Assembly: GCA_001949185.1 (NCBI GenBank)
Contig: BDGG01000005.1
Span: 2,035,249-2,099,248, forward strand
Direction of reading: 5' to 3'
DNA: 64,000 bases
Source: Ramazzottius varieornatus
Lineage: Eukaryota > Tardigrada > Eutardigrada > Parachela > Ramazzottiidae
Shown here: piece after piece, positions 1-11,531 of the stretch
Layout: each line of letters begins with the position of its first letter
Position numbering within the stretch: the stretch's first letter is position 1
Notes under the pieces: generated by a model
Told to the model about the DNA's origin: nothing
Databases searched by the model: none
What the model saw: the letters and a program-made list of their open reading frames with translations, nothing else
Position numbers and translations under genes: made by a program

Positions 1-1044
1 GAAGTTGCCTTCTGCAAAAACGATCCCCAGGACCAACTTCCAGAACTGTTCCCGGAACCTGCAGCAACAGTAGTCTTTTGTTGAGCATCTGGATCGGGTT
101 TGACCTCTGCAATAACGGGGTCATCTTTGTTCCTGCAATGAATCCACGAAGACGCATCAGTCACAAGCTTAATCCTAATGACTGCATAAAACCTACTTGG
201 ACGAAACTGGAGATGCGTTCTCTGGTACTTCATTGGAGCCCTCCATCATGGTCAATTCTGCAACAAAGAAGTAGTGTAGTTTAGCACGGAATACTCCCAT
301 GTATACGAGGAGGATAATTACAGCGACAGCGGATTTCAAATTCCAAAACTTGAGATGCGTCAGCTGATCCTTACGAGCGAAAGTTGATTGTTCCGTATGC
401 CAAGACGCCTGATGACGACGAGCAGGAAGATCCCCAGTTTATCCTTGATACGACGAGGACCAGAAGGAACCTGTGGGGGAAAGTAGTTCAGAGTTGAGAG
501 TACGTTCAAGGGGTTCCGAATGGCAACTTCTGAAGTGTAAACACTGGCAGTCTGACAACGCTTTGTTCATGACATGACAATCATGACAGGACACTCACAC
601 ATGTCAGCTGACTTCCGTCTTGGCCTTACATACGCATGTCCAAATTACCAACTGGCTCAAATCTCTACGGAAAATCAAATTCGGTATTCCGGCCTACCAA
701 CAGTGGAAAGCCCACGACGACGACGACGTTATCACTTCGTAACCTTTGTTGTATATATGAGTGCCACAAGTTTGTCAACATCAACTAGATCATCTCATCC
801 GTTGTGCGGGGCGCCTGAAGATCATCGAAAGCTCGGCTGAAAAGACCTGAGGAAACAACTGGACGTCCTTATCCATCGGAAACCAACCTTTCGTTGTATC
901 ATAATCCTCAGCCGTGTTACATATATATCAGTTTCTACTCTTACTGTGTACTCAACGGGTCGTCCTGGTGTTTCCTCGAGGACTATAAACGGAAGTGAAA
1001 GAGGACGGTGGGACCATCTAGACGCTGTGGCAAGATAGTCTACC
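1..1044. other. Upstream region, no gene recognised
   Basis: I see no recognisable protein or RNA gene here. Short open stretches exist, for example around 78-284, 360-505 and 574-840, but none resembles a known family or carries a convincing chain of splice sites. The right end is presumably the promoter and 5' UTR of the DIS3L2 gene that starts at 1045. The left end could be the tail of a gene lying outside the window. Confidence 0.4.
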
Positions 1045-4000
1045 ATGGCCTTCTCCACCACACGGTCAAAGACGAAGAAGTCCGCTGGAGCAAATGGAAA
1101 AGAAAACGATGCACAGAGCTCTGTTATGCAGCAATTGCTGGATCACTCCTCAGAATCAGAACACTGCCAGCCTTCCGTCAATCTAGAATCACTAGACGAA
1201 TATGGATTTCCTCAAGGAACGGTTGTACAGGCATACCAATATTCCTCCCCGAGACACCATATCGGTAAATATAATGTATATTATACTGTTCTGCTAACTG
1301 AGTGCTTCTATCGTATAACTATGTTGTTTCTTCGAATTTTAGATAGCGATGCTTCCTATGATGAAACGAAAAAGCTCACGATATGCCCCGACTCAGTTCC
1401 CAGCGGTATCTCTCCGTTTGATGCCGTCAACTATCCGCAAGCCAAGTTGTCGACTACGAACAGGCCGAACCTTCAAAATGACCAAAACCTTCCTCGTGCA
1501 CCTCCCCAGTATGCTACTCTGTCCAACGCGACCTCACGGGGGTTTTATCCTTCCAGCTCCCGTGGTACACCTCAAGCATCTTACTCTCGCGGGAATGGGG
1601 GACCTTCTCCACGTGGCATAAAGCAGTATTCGCTCAGCAATAAGGCACTTCCGCCCAAGTTTCCTTCGCAGTATTCAAGACTCTCGCCTCAGTCTCAGCT
1701 GGGCTGTGATACAGTGTCGCCTCTAGGTACCGTAATGACATCTTCATTCTTCACAATACAGCACCGCAGTAGGATTTCGGTGTGAGATTTTTCGTCCTTT
1801 CAGCTGTGAATGTCCCCAAGATGCAGACGCCTCCTGCTCCCGCACGGAGAACTCCAAAACCTGTACGAAGTGTTTTCGTGCATAATATGACATACACGTG
1901 CATAATATGACATGCTCAAGTATCAGCTTATGTATGACTTTTGTCTTTGTTGACAGTGCTTCGAAGCATATGTTGGTGTCGAGAGGAAGGATGCCGGACT
2001 GAAAGTTGGCCTGTTCGAGCAGGGACAGTTGGTGATTAGTCCAAAGTCTCCTGATCAAGCCTATGTTCGGGTGCCCGGAAAGGTATCTTTTCTTTTCTTC
2101 TTGTTGTCCGTTCTTGTAGCCCCACGCTAAAGGGCTATACAAATTCTACTGCATATCCGAATTGCGGTATTTTGGTTTGCAGTTGAACGAAGATATCAAC
2201 ATTTCCGGTGCGAAGCATCGCAACCGAGCTTTGAATGGCGACATTGTCGTTGTTGAAGTCTTCCCTAAGAGCTTATGGAAGGTACGTGCAGTTACGATAT
2301 GTTTATGTTTTGGAACTTGCGTAAGTGTTGTGATGTAATGAGAAAGCTCAAGTTTGACATTTTCTGGATTTTCTTTCGCGTAGATTCGTCCGGATTGTGT
2401 GGAAACTGTACAAGCCGAGTTGGGTATCGAAAGTCTCGGCGATTGCAAGTCCAAAGACGATATTCAGAGGCTTATCGTCACTAACAAGAAGGCTACCGAA
2501 GTACTGAATATTGACGCCATCGAGATCGACGCGCTGAAATCGGGCAGTTCCGATGACTCGGCTGACTGGGAGCCTTGCACTCCCCCAGCTCCCTCGACTT
2601 CGCAGGACACCAAAGTTTTCGCCACCGTGCTGAAGAAAGAGAACGAGAAGAATGTGCAAAAGAACGCGAAGAAAAGCACGCCGCGAAAGCCAGCACAAAA
2701 GCAGGGCGAGAAATGGATGGATATTTTGGTTGAGAATGTCGGCTTGGAAAACATCCCAGAAAAATGGCTGCAGAAAACCGGAAAAGTAATTTCAAGATCC
2801 AGTGTCACGAAGAACTGTAAAGTCGTTTTCCAAATACATGGAACCTGGCGAAAGTGGAGAATAGGAATCTGAGCAAACAAACTCGACCCGGTTGATTTTC
2901 CAAGTGACGCACGCTTCTAGCCAGTAACATCGAAAACATGCGCCACTTGTGACACAATCATGTCGAGTTGGTTTGCCGAGTTGCCGAATACTAAATCATT
3001 TATTTTTCTAGAATGAAATCATAGCAGTGGGCTTTAACTTCTCTGCATTGTCACTATAGGTTGTGTTCATTGCGGAGATGAAAGGTCCTCGTAAGGTTGT
3101 CGGTAACTTGATCTACAGTAGCGAGACCAGAACGGGCGAGGTTCCTCGCATCATGGTAAAGCCATGTGATGCTCGCATGCCTCTTGTTTGGATACCGCAT
3201 AGAGCGATTCCCCCGGAAATGAAGAGCGACGTTCTAGCGCAGAAAGGCCGGAAGGATCTGCTGTACCTGGCGGAAATTGTGGAGTGGAGGGATTACCAGT
3301 ACGACCCATATGCGTAAGTTTGTTTCTTTCGTGCTTCTGCAGAGTGACGTTCCATGCAGTGGAAAGTTTTAGTTTACACTTTTTGGCTGGTTTCATAGGA
3401 AACTCATAAGATGCATTGGAACGTCCGGAAACATCGACTCGTTCACCGCGATTATGATGACGGAGAATGGAGTCGAGGAGGAGGACTTCTCGGCCAAGAT
3501 AACAAAGGAGCTGATTCGATCCAACCGGATTGTTTCGTGCGAAGTATGTCCGAAGATGATCAGTTGATAGCTCGTCCAGTGTGCATGTGTAAGGTTGATA
3601 TTTTCTGGTTTGCAGAAGGAACAGAGAACAGATTTCCGAAATAACTGCGTCTTCACCATCGACCCACCTGACGCGAAAGACCTCGACGATGCGGTCTCTT
3701 GCGAAAGGCTGGGTAACGGAGTTTACAGAGTCGGCGTCCACATTTCCGATGTGAGCTACGTGATTCCGGAAGGCTGTGAGCTGGACAAGTATGCTGCCGA
3801 ACGAGGCACCACCGTCTACATGATCAACAAGGCAACTTTTCCTCGAAATGGGAGCTCGGCAAATAAAGTCGATAATAATTTTCCCAAGTGGCAAATGCTT
3901 TCAGCCAATAACACTACAATCATGCGCCACTTAGAAAAACTGTTTTATCGAATTTGTGTGCTAAGCTCTCAAATTACTGATCTTCGCTTAAAACTAATCC

Positions 4001-5638
4001 TCATCGAATCAACTTCTGGTATATGGTTTGTAGGTTGTTCATATGCTTCCTCCGAAGCTGATAGAAGCCACTTGTTCGCTCGATCCAGGCGTTGATCGGC
4101 GAACTCTCTCAGCCATCTTCACCATGACGGAAGAGGGCGACATGCTGGACTACCAAGTGGTGCGCGGTGTCATTCGCAGCTGTGCCAAGTTGTCATACCG
4201 TCAAGCTCAGGACATCATCGACGGAAAAGAGGCTGCTCAAGTTCTCGATGGCGTGGTGGCTCCTCGAGCCATGATGGAAAGCGTAAAGGACACCATCACG
4301 GACCTGCATGCCATCACTCAAGCCATGCGTGCCCTGCGCAGCGAAAAAGGTACGCTTAACCTAGCTCAATCTCGAGTATTCTGATTGTCATTTCGTTCGG
4401 TTATACTGATCTTACAGTTTTCATCTCGTTTAGGTTGCTTGAGAATCGACCAGCCGGAATTCTACTTCCAGCTCGACGAAGCCCGAATGCCAACCACCAT
4501 GCAAGTGCGGGAACATTGGCAGAGCTGTCAACTGATCGAAGAACTCGCTCTGTTGACTAACCAAATCACCGCCAAGATGATTTTTGATGTAAGACCGCTC
4601 TCGTATATTTTATGCGGAGCCAGCAAACGAAGCGTGCAGGGCTGTTAGTTCAAGTGGCGCACGTTTTCATTGTAATTAGCTGCACGCGTGCGCCACTTGG
4701 GCCAGCGATCTTGTGCGTCTCGTCTGCCGGTCTCCCGGATGCCTTTTCGATGAAGTACGTATTAATCAGTTGATTGTTATAGCGGTGTCCGGAAGTGGCG
4801 TTGTTGAGACGTCATCCCGAGCCTCTCGACTCCGCCATGCAGTCCATGCAGAAACTCTGCACGTTAGAAAGCATGCCAATGAGTATCGAGTGCGCCAAGA
4901 GCATTCAGAACTCTATGTCCGAGATTGTCCAGAAGCGTCCCGACCTCCTTCCAGTCATCAGTTACCTCTGCGCAAAACCCATGAAGCTGGCAGAGTATTG
5001 TTGTACAGGCGCTCAGTCCGACACTTGGCACTACGCCTTAGGTGTCGAACACTACACCCATATGACTTCACCCATCAGACGATATGCTGACATCATTGTA
5101 CACAGGCTCTTGTCGGCACTCCTAGGGTACACGAAGTTAAACAGTCTCACTATGGAAAGAGTCCAGGACATTGCGGGGGTGTGTAACGAGAGAAAGTACG
5201 CGGCCAAGCGCTGCCAGGAAGCCAGTAACACGCTGTATATGGGACTGTATATCAGTCGACATGGTCCGCTGGTGGAAGATGGCGTGGTGGTGGCTGTGTA
5301 TGGAGCGAGTCTGTCTGTGGATATCCTCGTGCCGAGATTGGCGGTGGCGCAAAGGGTGTTTGTACGGAAGGTACCGGGTGTGGAGAGGGTGACGCATAGG
5401 GTCGTGGACCAGAGACATTTTCTCGATGTGGTGTGGAAAAGGGGGAATGTGAAACAGACGCTGACTGTGTGGAAGGATGTGAAAGCTGTGGTATCAGTGG
5501 CTTTTGAAGAAGTTCGGAATATTAAGGTGAGAGACACTTTTTGAATTTACTCTCTTTGGCTATTCCTTCAAGGCTCTTTTATCTTTGCAGTTGTCTCTCC
5601 AGCAACCTGGAGTGAAACCCCCTCAAGTGCCTCTGTGA
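1045..5638 (+). CDS. DIS3L2: DIS3-like exonuclease 2 (3'-5' exoribonuclease, RNase II/RNB family)
   Basis: About thirteen exons encode a full RNB-family enzyme. After a low-complexity Ser/Pro/Tyr-rich N-terminus (1045-1730) come cold-shock-like segments (about 1957-2080 with [16 protein letters not shown]; 2182-2280 with [13 protein letters not shown]; 3061-3314). The catalytic RNB region starts near 3650 with the metal-binding block [14 protein letters not shown] and continues through [16 protein letters not shown] near 5070. A C-terminal S1-like part ends at the TGA at 5636-5638. DIS3L2 is a cytoplasmic, exosome-independent exonuclease known to degrade 3'-uridylated and structured RNAs. The fit is better than to DIS3 or DIS3L1 because no PIN domain is visible. 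One intron (about 3832-4033) appears to use a GC donor. Three palindromic repeat copies sit in its introns. The start was chosen as the first Met of the long first exon; an upstream exon cannot be excluded. Confidence 0.93.
2872..2988. repeat. Palindromic MITE-like element, copy 1 (DIS3L2 intron)
   Basis: Inverted arms AAGTGACGCACGC and GCGCCACTT surround a short loop. The outer arms read AAACTCGACCCGG on the left and GTCGAGTTGGTTTGCCGAG on the right. It lies within a spliced-out intron. Confidence 0.8.
3848..3942. repeat. Palindromic MITE-like element, copy 2 (DIS3L2 GC-AG intron)
   Basis: It begins GGGAGCTCGGCAAATAAAG. The core arms are AAGTGGCAAATGCTTTCAG and ATGCGCCACTT. The right arm is decayed, so this looks like an older or truncated copy. 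Confidence 0.75.
4619..4735. repeat. Palindromic MITE-like element, copy 3 (DIS3L2 intron)
   Basis: The core is AAGTGGCGCACGTTTTC paired with GCGTGCGCCACTTGG. The outer left arm holds CAGCAAACGAAGCG and the right arm CGTCTGCCGG. It lies between the exons ending near 4588 and starting near 4780. Confidence 0.8.
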
Positions 5639-6814
5639 TAGGACCCCGGTGATGCTTTTATACCTCTGGAAAACTGCTCACAAAATGCATGTTTTTTATC
5701 CGTATTTATTAGCTCAGTCTTTGCAAATGTCCTAAATACTCCATGTTGGTGTTTCATTATTCGACCGGACGGCCCGCGTTTCTATCGTTTCAGTTTGACG
5801 TGGTGTTGGGTTTGCATGTTTTCTATTCATGGAATTTTTTCTACAATGTTTCGTTGTCGATTTTATCCTGTTGGTCATTTTAGTGACTGAAGGGCTCTTG
5901 ATTGCAGTTTTGGAAAATGTAAAAAATAATGTTCGTGGTTCGCAGGGTCCCTGTTTCCGCATGCGAAGATGATGAACACCTGATGAACATTAATTTCACC
6001 AGGAGAAGTAAGGAAGGCCATCTGCTTTCTGGGAAGGGCCATGTGGTACATTTCTTGTCCCTATATATCCAGAGCACCAAGCAGACAAAAGCCGGGCGAA
6101 GTACAGAGTGAAGCCTTAAAGAAGAGCTTTACAGTATGTTCGATCTACCCATTGTCACAGTCCGTGCCTGGTTCGTCGTTCATCGGCAAAACTTGACGAC
6201 AAGGTCACAACATAAGAAGATGGGAAATGGTCCGTTGAAACGTTCCTCGATGTAATGCATTGTTTCGGTAGCGAAAGTCTGGGATAGACTGACTGCAAGT
6301 GCGAGCATTCCGCGAATCTAGGAACTTGTTTCGAGATCAAGAGCTAGGTGAGTTCGAATTCTTGGACCCTGGTGAATATTAGTTTTCAAGTTTAGTATAA
6401 TGTACGTGTACTTCCGTGTTAGAATGATCGATTGACAGCGGTAAAAACAACAATACTGACAGACGAAGAAAGTCCCCTGGGGACCAATCTCCCAGCTTTC
6501 AGTCGACCCGGGGCATTTTCTCCTTCACGAGATCGTCAGTTCCTCGTTCATCTGAGTAATGATCACTTCCAGTGTTTCACAGCACAGCCAGACGGACGAA
6601 CACGGTTTAAAGCATGAGGTTAATCCACATGTTTCCTTTTACACCGCCAAGTCATTGAAGTCTTCTCCAGGATCGGGAGTTTTGGACCTACAATGCGGAT
6701 GGCTTTCTATGCTGCACCCCCACGACCAACGATGCCTTTCGGGATGCATGGAAGACGGAGTGCTGGAAACGCTAATTCGTATGGTCGACAACTGGACTGC
6801 TATACTCCCTAATA
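5639..6814. other. Intergenic region between DIS3L2 and its broken copy
   Basis: No convincing gene is visible. The first part is probably the DIS3L2 3' UTR. The open frames at 6432-6617 and 6559-6837 have no recognisable homology. An extra 5' exon of the downstream DIS3L2-like copy could lie here, because its first recognised exon is open upstream of 6815. Confidence 0.4.
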
Positions 6815-9445
6815 ATGGAGCCATGGAACGACTCTAGCAACCTACAACCGTTAAATGGGTTGGAACTGCCTCCAGGAATGGTTTTAGAAATTGAAACAGA
6901 CGGTTCGTCGAACTTGATACGGTAAATGAGCTCGTTATGCTGAATTGCTGCCACACACAGTAAGTACAGCTAGTAGATAAAATTGTCAATATTTCAGGGA
7001 ATCATGTCATATCCCATCCTGGTGGCACAACAGTCCACACAAATCAGTACGATCCTTTGACGAATACCTATTCTCCTGTCAATTCCTGCAATCTCCCACA
7101 GCCCGGATGGATCAGACATCCTTCCGGCGGTCGATTAGCACATCCAAGTCTACTCTATGGTGTCCGCCAGCCTTCCTCTCATCGTCGAGCTGTCCCCTGC
7201 AAGATATACCTACGAGGCCTCGCACCACATTCTACCATGGATCTCAACATGCATGTCCCTCTAACATGAACACACCAGCTGCCACAAGCACTGTGCAGGC
7301 GAACCTCGGTGCAGCACAAAATTTGATACAGATACTATATCGAAACTCGGCCTTCCTCCCACTACTGGCACCGTACTTGTCTCCCAGACCTTCCCTTCAG
7401 TCGACTGGCGAAACTGGGACAAACAGGCGGACGCCAATAACAGTAGCCAGTAGGTTTCGTTTGTTTGAGAGCGATAGACGTATTAATGTGATCGATTATA
7501 ATTAAATTTGTTGTTTAATAGGTCCTCCGCCAGGTATCAAAGTACCTGCATTCATCACCCAAGTAGCTCTAACAGCGGTAAGAATTGTCATCGAGAGCAT
7601 AATGCAGTGGAATACTTGGAGATTTATACGTTCGTTGTTTGTAGATATACGAGTCTTACGTCCGTGTCGAACAAAAGGACGCTGGGTTGGCAGCGGGATT
7701 ATACGCACAGGGAGTTTTGGAAATCAGGTCTGCCCAAAATGCTGTGGTGCGATGTCCTGGAATGGTGAGACATAATTTGTATATTATTGACTGTGTATCG
7801 TCGTTTATTGCCTTTTGTCCTCTTATTACAAAAGTATGTGTTTTGTGATCAGGGAAGCGTTAGCGTTTCCGGAGCGATGCCTCGAAATTCGAGCCTTGGA
7901 CGGAGACGCTGTCGTTGTTGAAATTCTTCCAACGAAAGGAAGTCAAAAGCACGGTAAAGTAAGTATGAAATATTGAGATTTCTGCTTCATTGCCCCGGTT
8001 CTCCACTTCGTTATTCAAGGTTCTTAGCGTAGGTAGTATTCGTCTCGGAAATGTCGGGAACACGACAAGTCATCGGTACATTAACCAGGAAGGGAAGAAA
8101 GAACGCAGCGACGCCCCTGCAGAGGATCCAGCTGACGATGAAGCCACTAGATAGACTTCGTTTTCCTATGATCAGAATTCCATTCACCGCCGTTCCTGAT
8201 GGTTTGAAAACCACAGTTTTGGACCAACGGGGAAACAAGAGAGTTAAATATCTGGCGGAAGTTACGGAATGGGCGGTCTACCAAAAAGATCCAGTCGCGT
8301 ACGAGGTCCAAATTCAGCCCTTTGGCTACGGTAGCACAAGGCTGTGTTCAGCACAGCCTTGACGGGCATATGCGTAGAAAAGTGGCAAAATTTGACAACG
8401 CATTGTGCCTTGCAGGCGAATAATAACATGCCTGAATCCGGAGCGCTTGCGGACACTGGGCACTGCGAACGGGTCCTCCGCAAGTGCCGACTCGGATGAT
8501 GAAGTGGAGGAAGATGAGTCTTCTATCCAGACCACGGAAGAAGCAGACTCTGCGATCACAGAGAGCTCATCCAAGGTACCCCGAAATGGATGTTTATTGC
8601 TCTGTGGAATGTGGCTCGGTATCGGTGTGCGAAAAGATGTGACGAGAGCTGATAGTTTATGATGGTGTTTGCTTCTGCTTTAGAAGGAACAGCGAGAAGA
8701 TTTCCGCGACGACTTTACCTTGAGTATCGAGCAAGCGGATGGCAAAAGTCGACCGCATGCCTTGTCCTGCAGAAGCCTGGGCCATGAAGTTTTCCGCGTG
8801 GGCATCCACATTTGCGATGTACGTCGATTACGTGGCGTGAAGTGAAATATGTAATTGGTAATTCGAACACAAGGCGTTGCCTGTTTTCGTACTGACAGAT
8901 GGCGAGTCATGTATCGGCATCAGCTGAGGCGTCCTGCTTCTGGGATCCCAGTACAGATTGCCGTGCTCATTCCGCTGTCTTCACGATAACCGGCGAAGGT
9001 GACGTGCTAGATTATCGGGAAGCGCAGGGTGATATCCGAAGCTGTTCCAAGCTCTGTCACCGTGAAGCTCCGGACATGATTGACGAGCCAAAAGAAGCGC
9101 TACGGCAATTTTCAAGGAGCGCGTGGTTCGTTAGACTCAACGGAGCTGATTACAAAGACCGTTAAGGACTTACATGCCATTACGCGTGCCTTACGCTCGC
9201 AAAAACTTCAGAAGGGTAAATTAGCGCATGTAGAAATTACACTTGTTTAGAACAATCTGCCATCTTATTTTACGTCTTAGTGTGATATTGAGTATGTTTT
9301 TCCCCCAGAAACGTCGAAGGCTGAAAAATCGGAGTCTCCAGCAGATTTAAATAATGGAGCGAGCGTTGCGCCCGAGCCATGGACCAGCGGTCAGCTAGTT
9401 CAAGAGCTGGAGCTACTGGCTAAGACGGTGTCACGGCTCGAATAA
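6815..9445 (+). pseudogene. Truncated, frameshifted tandem copy of DIS3L2
   Basis: Exon by exon this follows the neighbouring DIS3L2 gene, with the same order and mostly the same intron phases. Matching segments are YESYVRVEQKDAGLAAGL (about 7645-7740), RALDGDAVVVEILP (about 7894-7935), VVFVSEMSGTRQVIGTL (about 8034-8085), KEQREDFRDDF (8683-8715), VFRVGIHICDV (about 8789-8820) and AVFTITGEGDVLDYR (8971-9018). The RNB metal block that reads [10 protein letters not shown] in the parent is DGKSRPHALS here, so the catalytic aspartates are gone. Two one-base frame changes relative to the parent are needed, near 7892 and near 9110. The frame stops at 9443-9445, and the rest of the RNB and S1 regions are missing. 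It contains none of the palindromic repeats found in the parent's introns. Most likely a pseudogene; if the frameshifts are sequence errors, a catalytically dead paralogue is the alternative. Confidence 0.85.
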
Positions 9446-9816
9446 TATGCCGTGGGTGTGAGCTATCCGGTAAGATTGAGTTGTGTTGAAAGTCTTTACT
9501 CATTCTAATTGCATCATGTAGTTTAATGCTCTAGTAATCGTTACAGCGTTACCCGAGCAGAATCTCCGAAGCGGCCAGTTAAGACCCTGTAACCGTGAGA
9601 CCGACAACAGAGCGGTCCGCCCGAATCGCTTGCTTCCCCGGTTAAGGATGCGTCTAGGCAATCTCAGTTAGCATATCGAATCTTGCTTAGTCTGTATTTA
9701 ATATTGCGCAGTATTTTCGAAATTTTAATGCTGTTGTGCTTTTTTGTTCCTTCAAATTTATACAAGCCTAGAATAGCTCTTGCTTGTTGTCGAACGGTGT
9801 TCGCTTCTTTTATTTC
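9446..9816. other. Short intergenic region
   Basis: It lies between the end of the DIS3L2-like pseudogene and the last exon of the minus-strand esterase. I see no coding signal. A residual decayed piece of the DIS3L2 copy may remain at its left edge. Confidence 0.4.
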
Positions 9817-11360
9817 TTAGCATGGGTTGTTCTTGAGAGCGGAGAGAAGTTGTTGAGTAAACTGAAACAGAGTGACAGAAAATCCATTCGTTAGTTACGA
9901 AGCATGAATCGTTGAATAATGTTTAGTGCACTCTGTAGGGTACAATACTTACAATTTCTAGAAGGCGAGGACCCGGATGGACCTGGTCACGGTACCAGTG
10001 AGGCTTCGCTAGAGCGACGTCGTGGGCCGACGTCCACACAGGAATGTTGTGCTTGTCAGCAACTTCCATGGCGATGTCGCCAAAGCGTTCAACGATCACT
10101 CGTGTGCTCTCGGTTGTTGTGAAAACGAATGTTCGGTTCGCGGACTTTGGATGTCCTGGCACTACAAAGCCAAGACGTTCGCTGAGATCCGGGGTGGAAT
10201 ACACAATACATCGCAGCGTTTTACACTTACGTGTCCGCAGCCATACAACGTCCGACTTGTTCTGAATGGAGACGAACCCTTCGGCTACATAATCCATACT
10301 GCCTGGAAGGTAGAAAGCGTTTTTTCTTGGTGAAAAACCCTTAAATCTGTCGGGATTTTCCGGGAGGTTTAGCTGTAGAACCCGGAACGTACACGTACCG
10401 TTAAAGCGGGCTGCCCCTGCTCCTCCGTCGTGGTAAACTGACCACTGTGACCCAACAAGTCCTTTGTTATCCCTTGAGCGTTCGGGTGCGCGAAGAATTT
10501 TGAAAACGTACGGCTTACCACTCCGATTTGAACAAAGATGTACTGGGGAACCTCCACTTCCGGTCGTCGCCACTTCCGTAAAAGTCGTTTCAGTCGACCA
10601 TCCGGATATCGGCACCAGTAGAAATCCTATTTGGGTGTAGGTGAGAACCATAAATTAAACAGTGATGGAAATTGAGAAAGAGAACGGAATTTACCAAGCG
10701 AGCTTTGCGCCGATGGTCGACGAAGCTTTGGTCTTCCGAGAATGCCCAGGGTGAGAAGGTCTTGTTGTGCAGGCGGCTTCGGAGGTATACGAAGAGGTCT
10801 CTCATTCTGGAATCTCCGATCAAAGCCATGTTCTTGCCGGATAAAACTTTACCCACATCGGCGGAAGAAGCCTCATCAGATGTGTCGGTCAGGTTGACGT
10901 CTGTCAGATATTTAAGGCACATGGCATGCGGAAGAGGGTACAACGACGCATTAGCGATCTGAAAGGAAGGTACACGTTCCTGGCCTAAATGNNNNNNNNN
11001 NNNNNNNNNNNNNNNNNNNNNNNNNNNNNNNNNNNNNNNNNATCGAAGCAGAGTCGCTTTCGCTCCGTTCCCCATATTTTTGTCCATCCCCACATTTAGG
11101 CCAGGCGCGTGTACCGGTTGTGGGTAGCAGGGTCAAATTTGAATTCCATTGTACCCTACCGACATTCTGAACTGTTCTCTTGGCTTGTCTACGTAGGAGT
11201 GGAATCCATCAGTTAGCCATATGGTGGACAAGAGGCCCTTCTTGGAGCTGATGACTATTCCGCACAGAAGCAAACCGACCATGGAACACAGAAGTCCAGC
11301 ATTTCCTTGTGGGCTGAAACTGTAGATCTGCCGAGCGAAATTTACAAGTCTGGAAAGCAT
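9817..11360 (-). CDS. CASD1-like SGNH/PC-esterase family protein, copy A (contains an assembly gap)
   Basis: Minus-strand exons encode a PC-esterase (Pmr5/Cas1p-type GDSL/SGNH) domain. The catalytic serine block is ALIGDSRMRDLFVYLR (about 10834-10790) and the C-terminal Asp-x-x-His block is DQVHPG (about 9990-9970). The intervening exons are WSVYHDGGAGAARFN and a segment with DVVWLRTR. A short last exon at 9817-9861 ends LLSALKNNPC, and the 9953/9861 intron joins in phase 0. This family includes CASD1, which O-acetylates sialic acid in the Golgi, and relatives that acylate or deacylate polysaccharides. The N-terminus is uncertain: a minus-strand frame from about 11360 with a membrane segment (AGLLCSMVGLLLCGIVIS) is a plausible signal anchor, but a 50-bp N run interrupts the link. 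It lies just downstream of the HtrL/YibB-like gene on the same strand. Confidence 0.8.
10992..11041. other. Assembly gap (50 N)
   Basis: A run of N interrupts the esterase copy A gene between its presumed membrane-anchor exon and the exon carrying the GDSR motif. Confidence 0.99.
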
Positions 11361-11531
11361 ACAGGCATCTAATTCCGTTAGGAAACCGACAGTGTGAAGC
11401 AAGCCTCTATCACTAGCCACTGTTTGGAACAAAATGAGAACAGTCAGAGACCTCAATTTGCGGAAATCATTGGCCCATGTCATATCCGTGATTCCGTGTC
11501 GCAGTATAAGAAACAACAAACTTTCCTAACT

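Noticed and set aside
2464-2880. Long minus-strand frame opposite a DIS3L2 exon, Phe/Ser-rich
   Set aside because: It is the antisense shadow of the acidic/Lys-rich plus-strand exon and has no homology.
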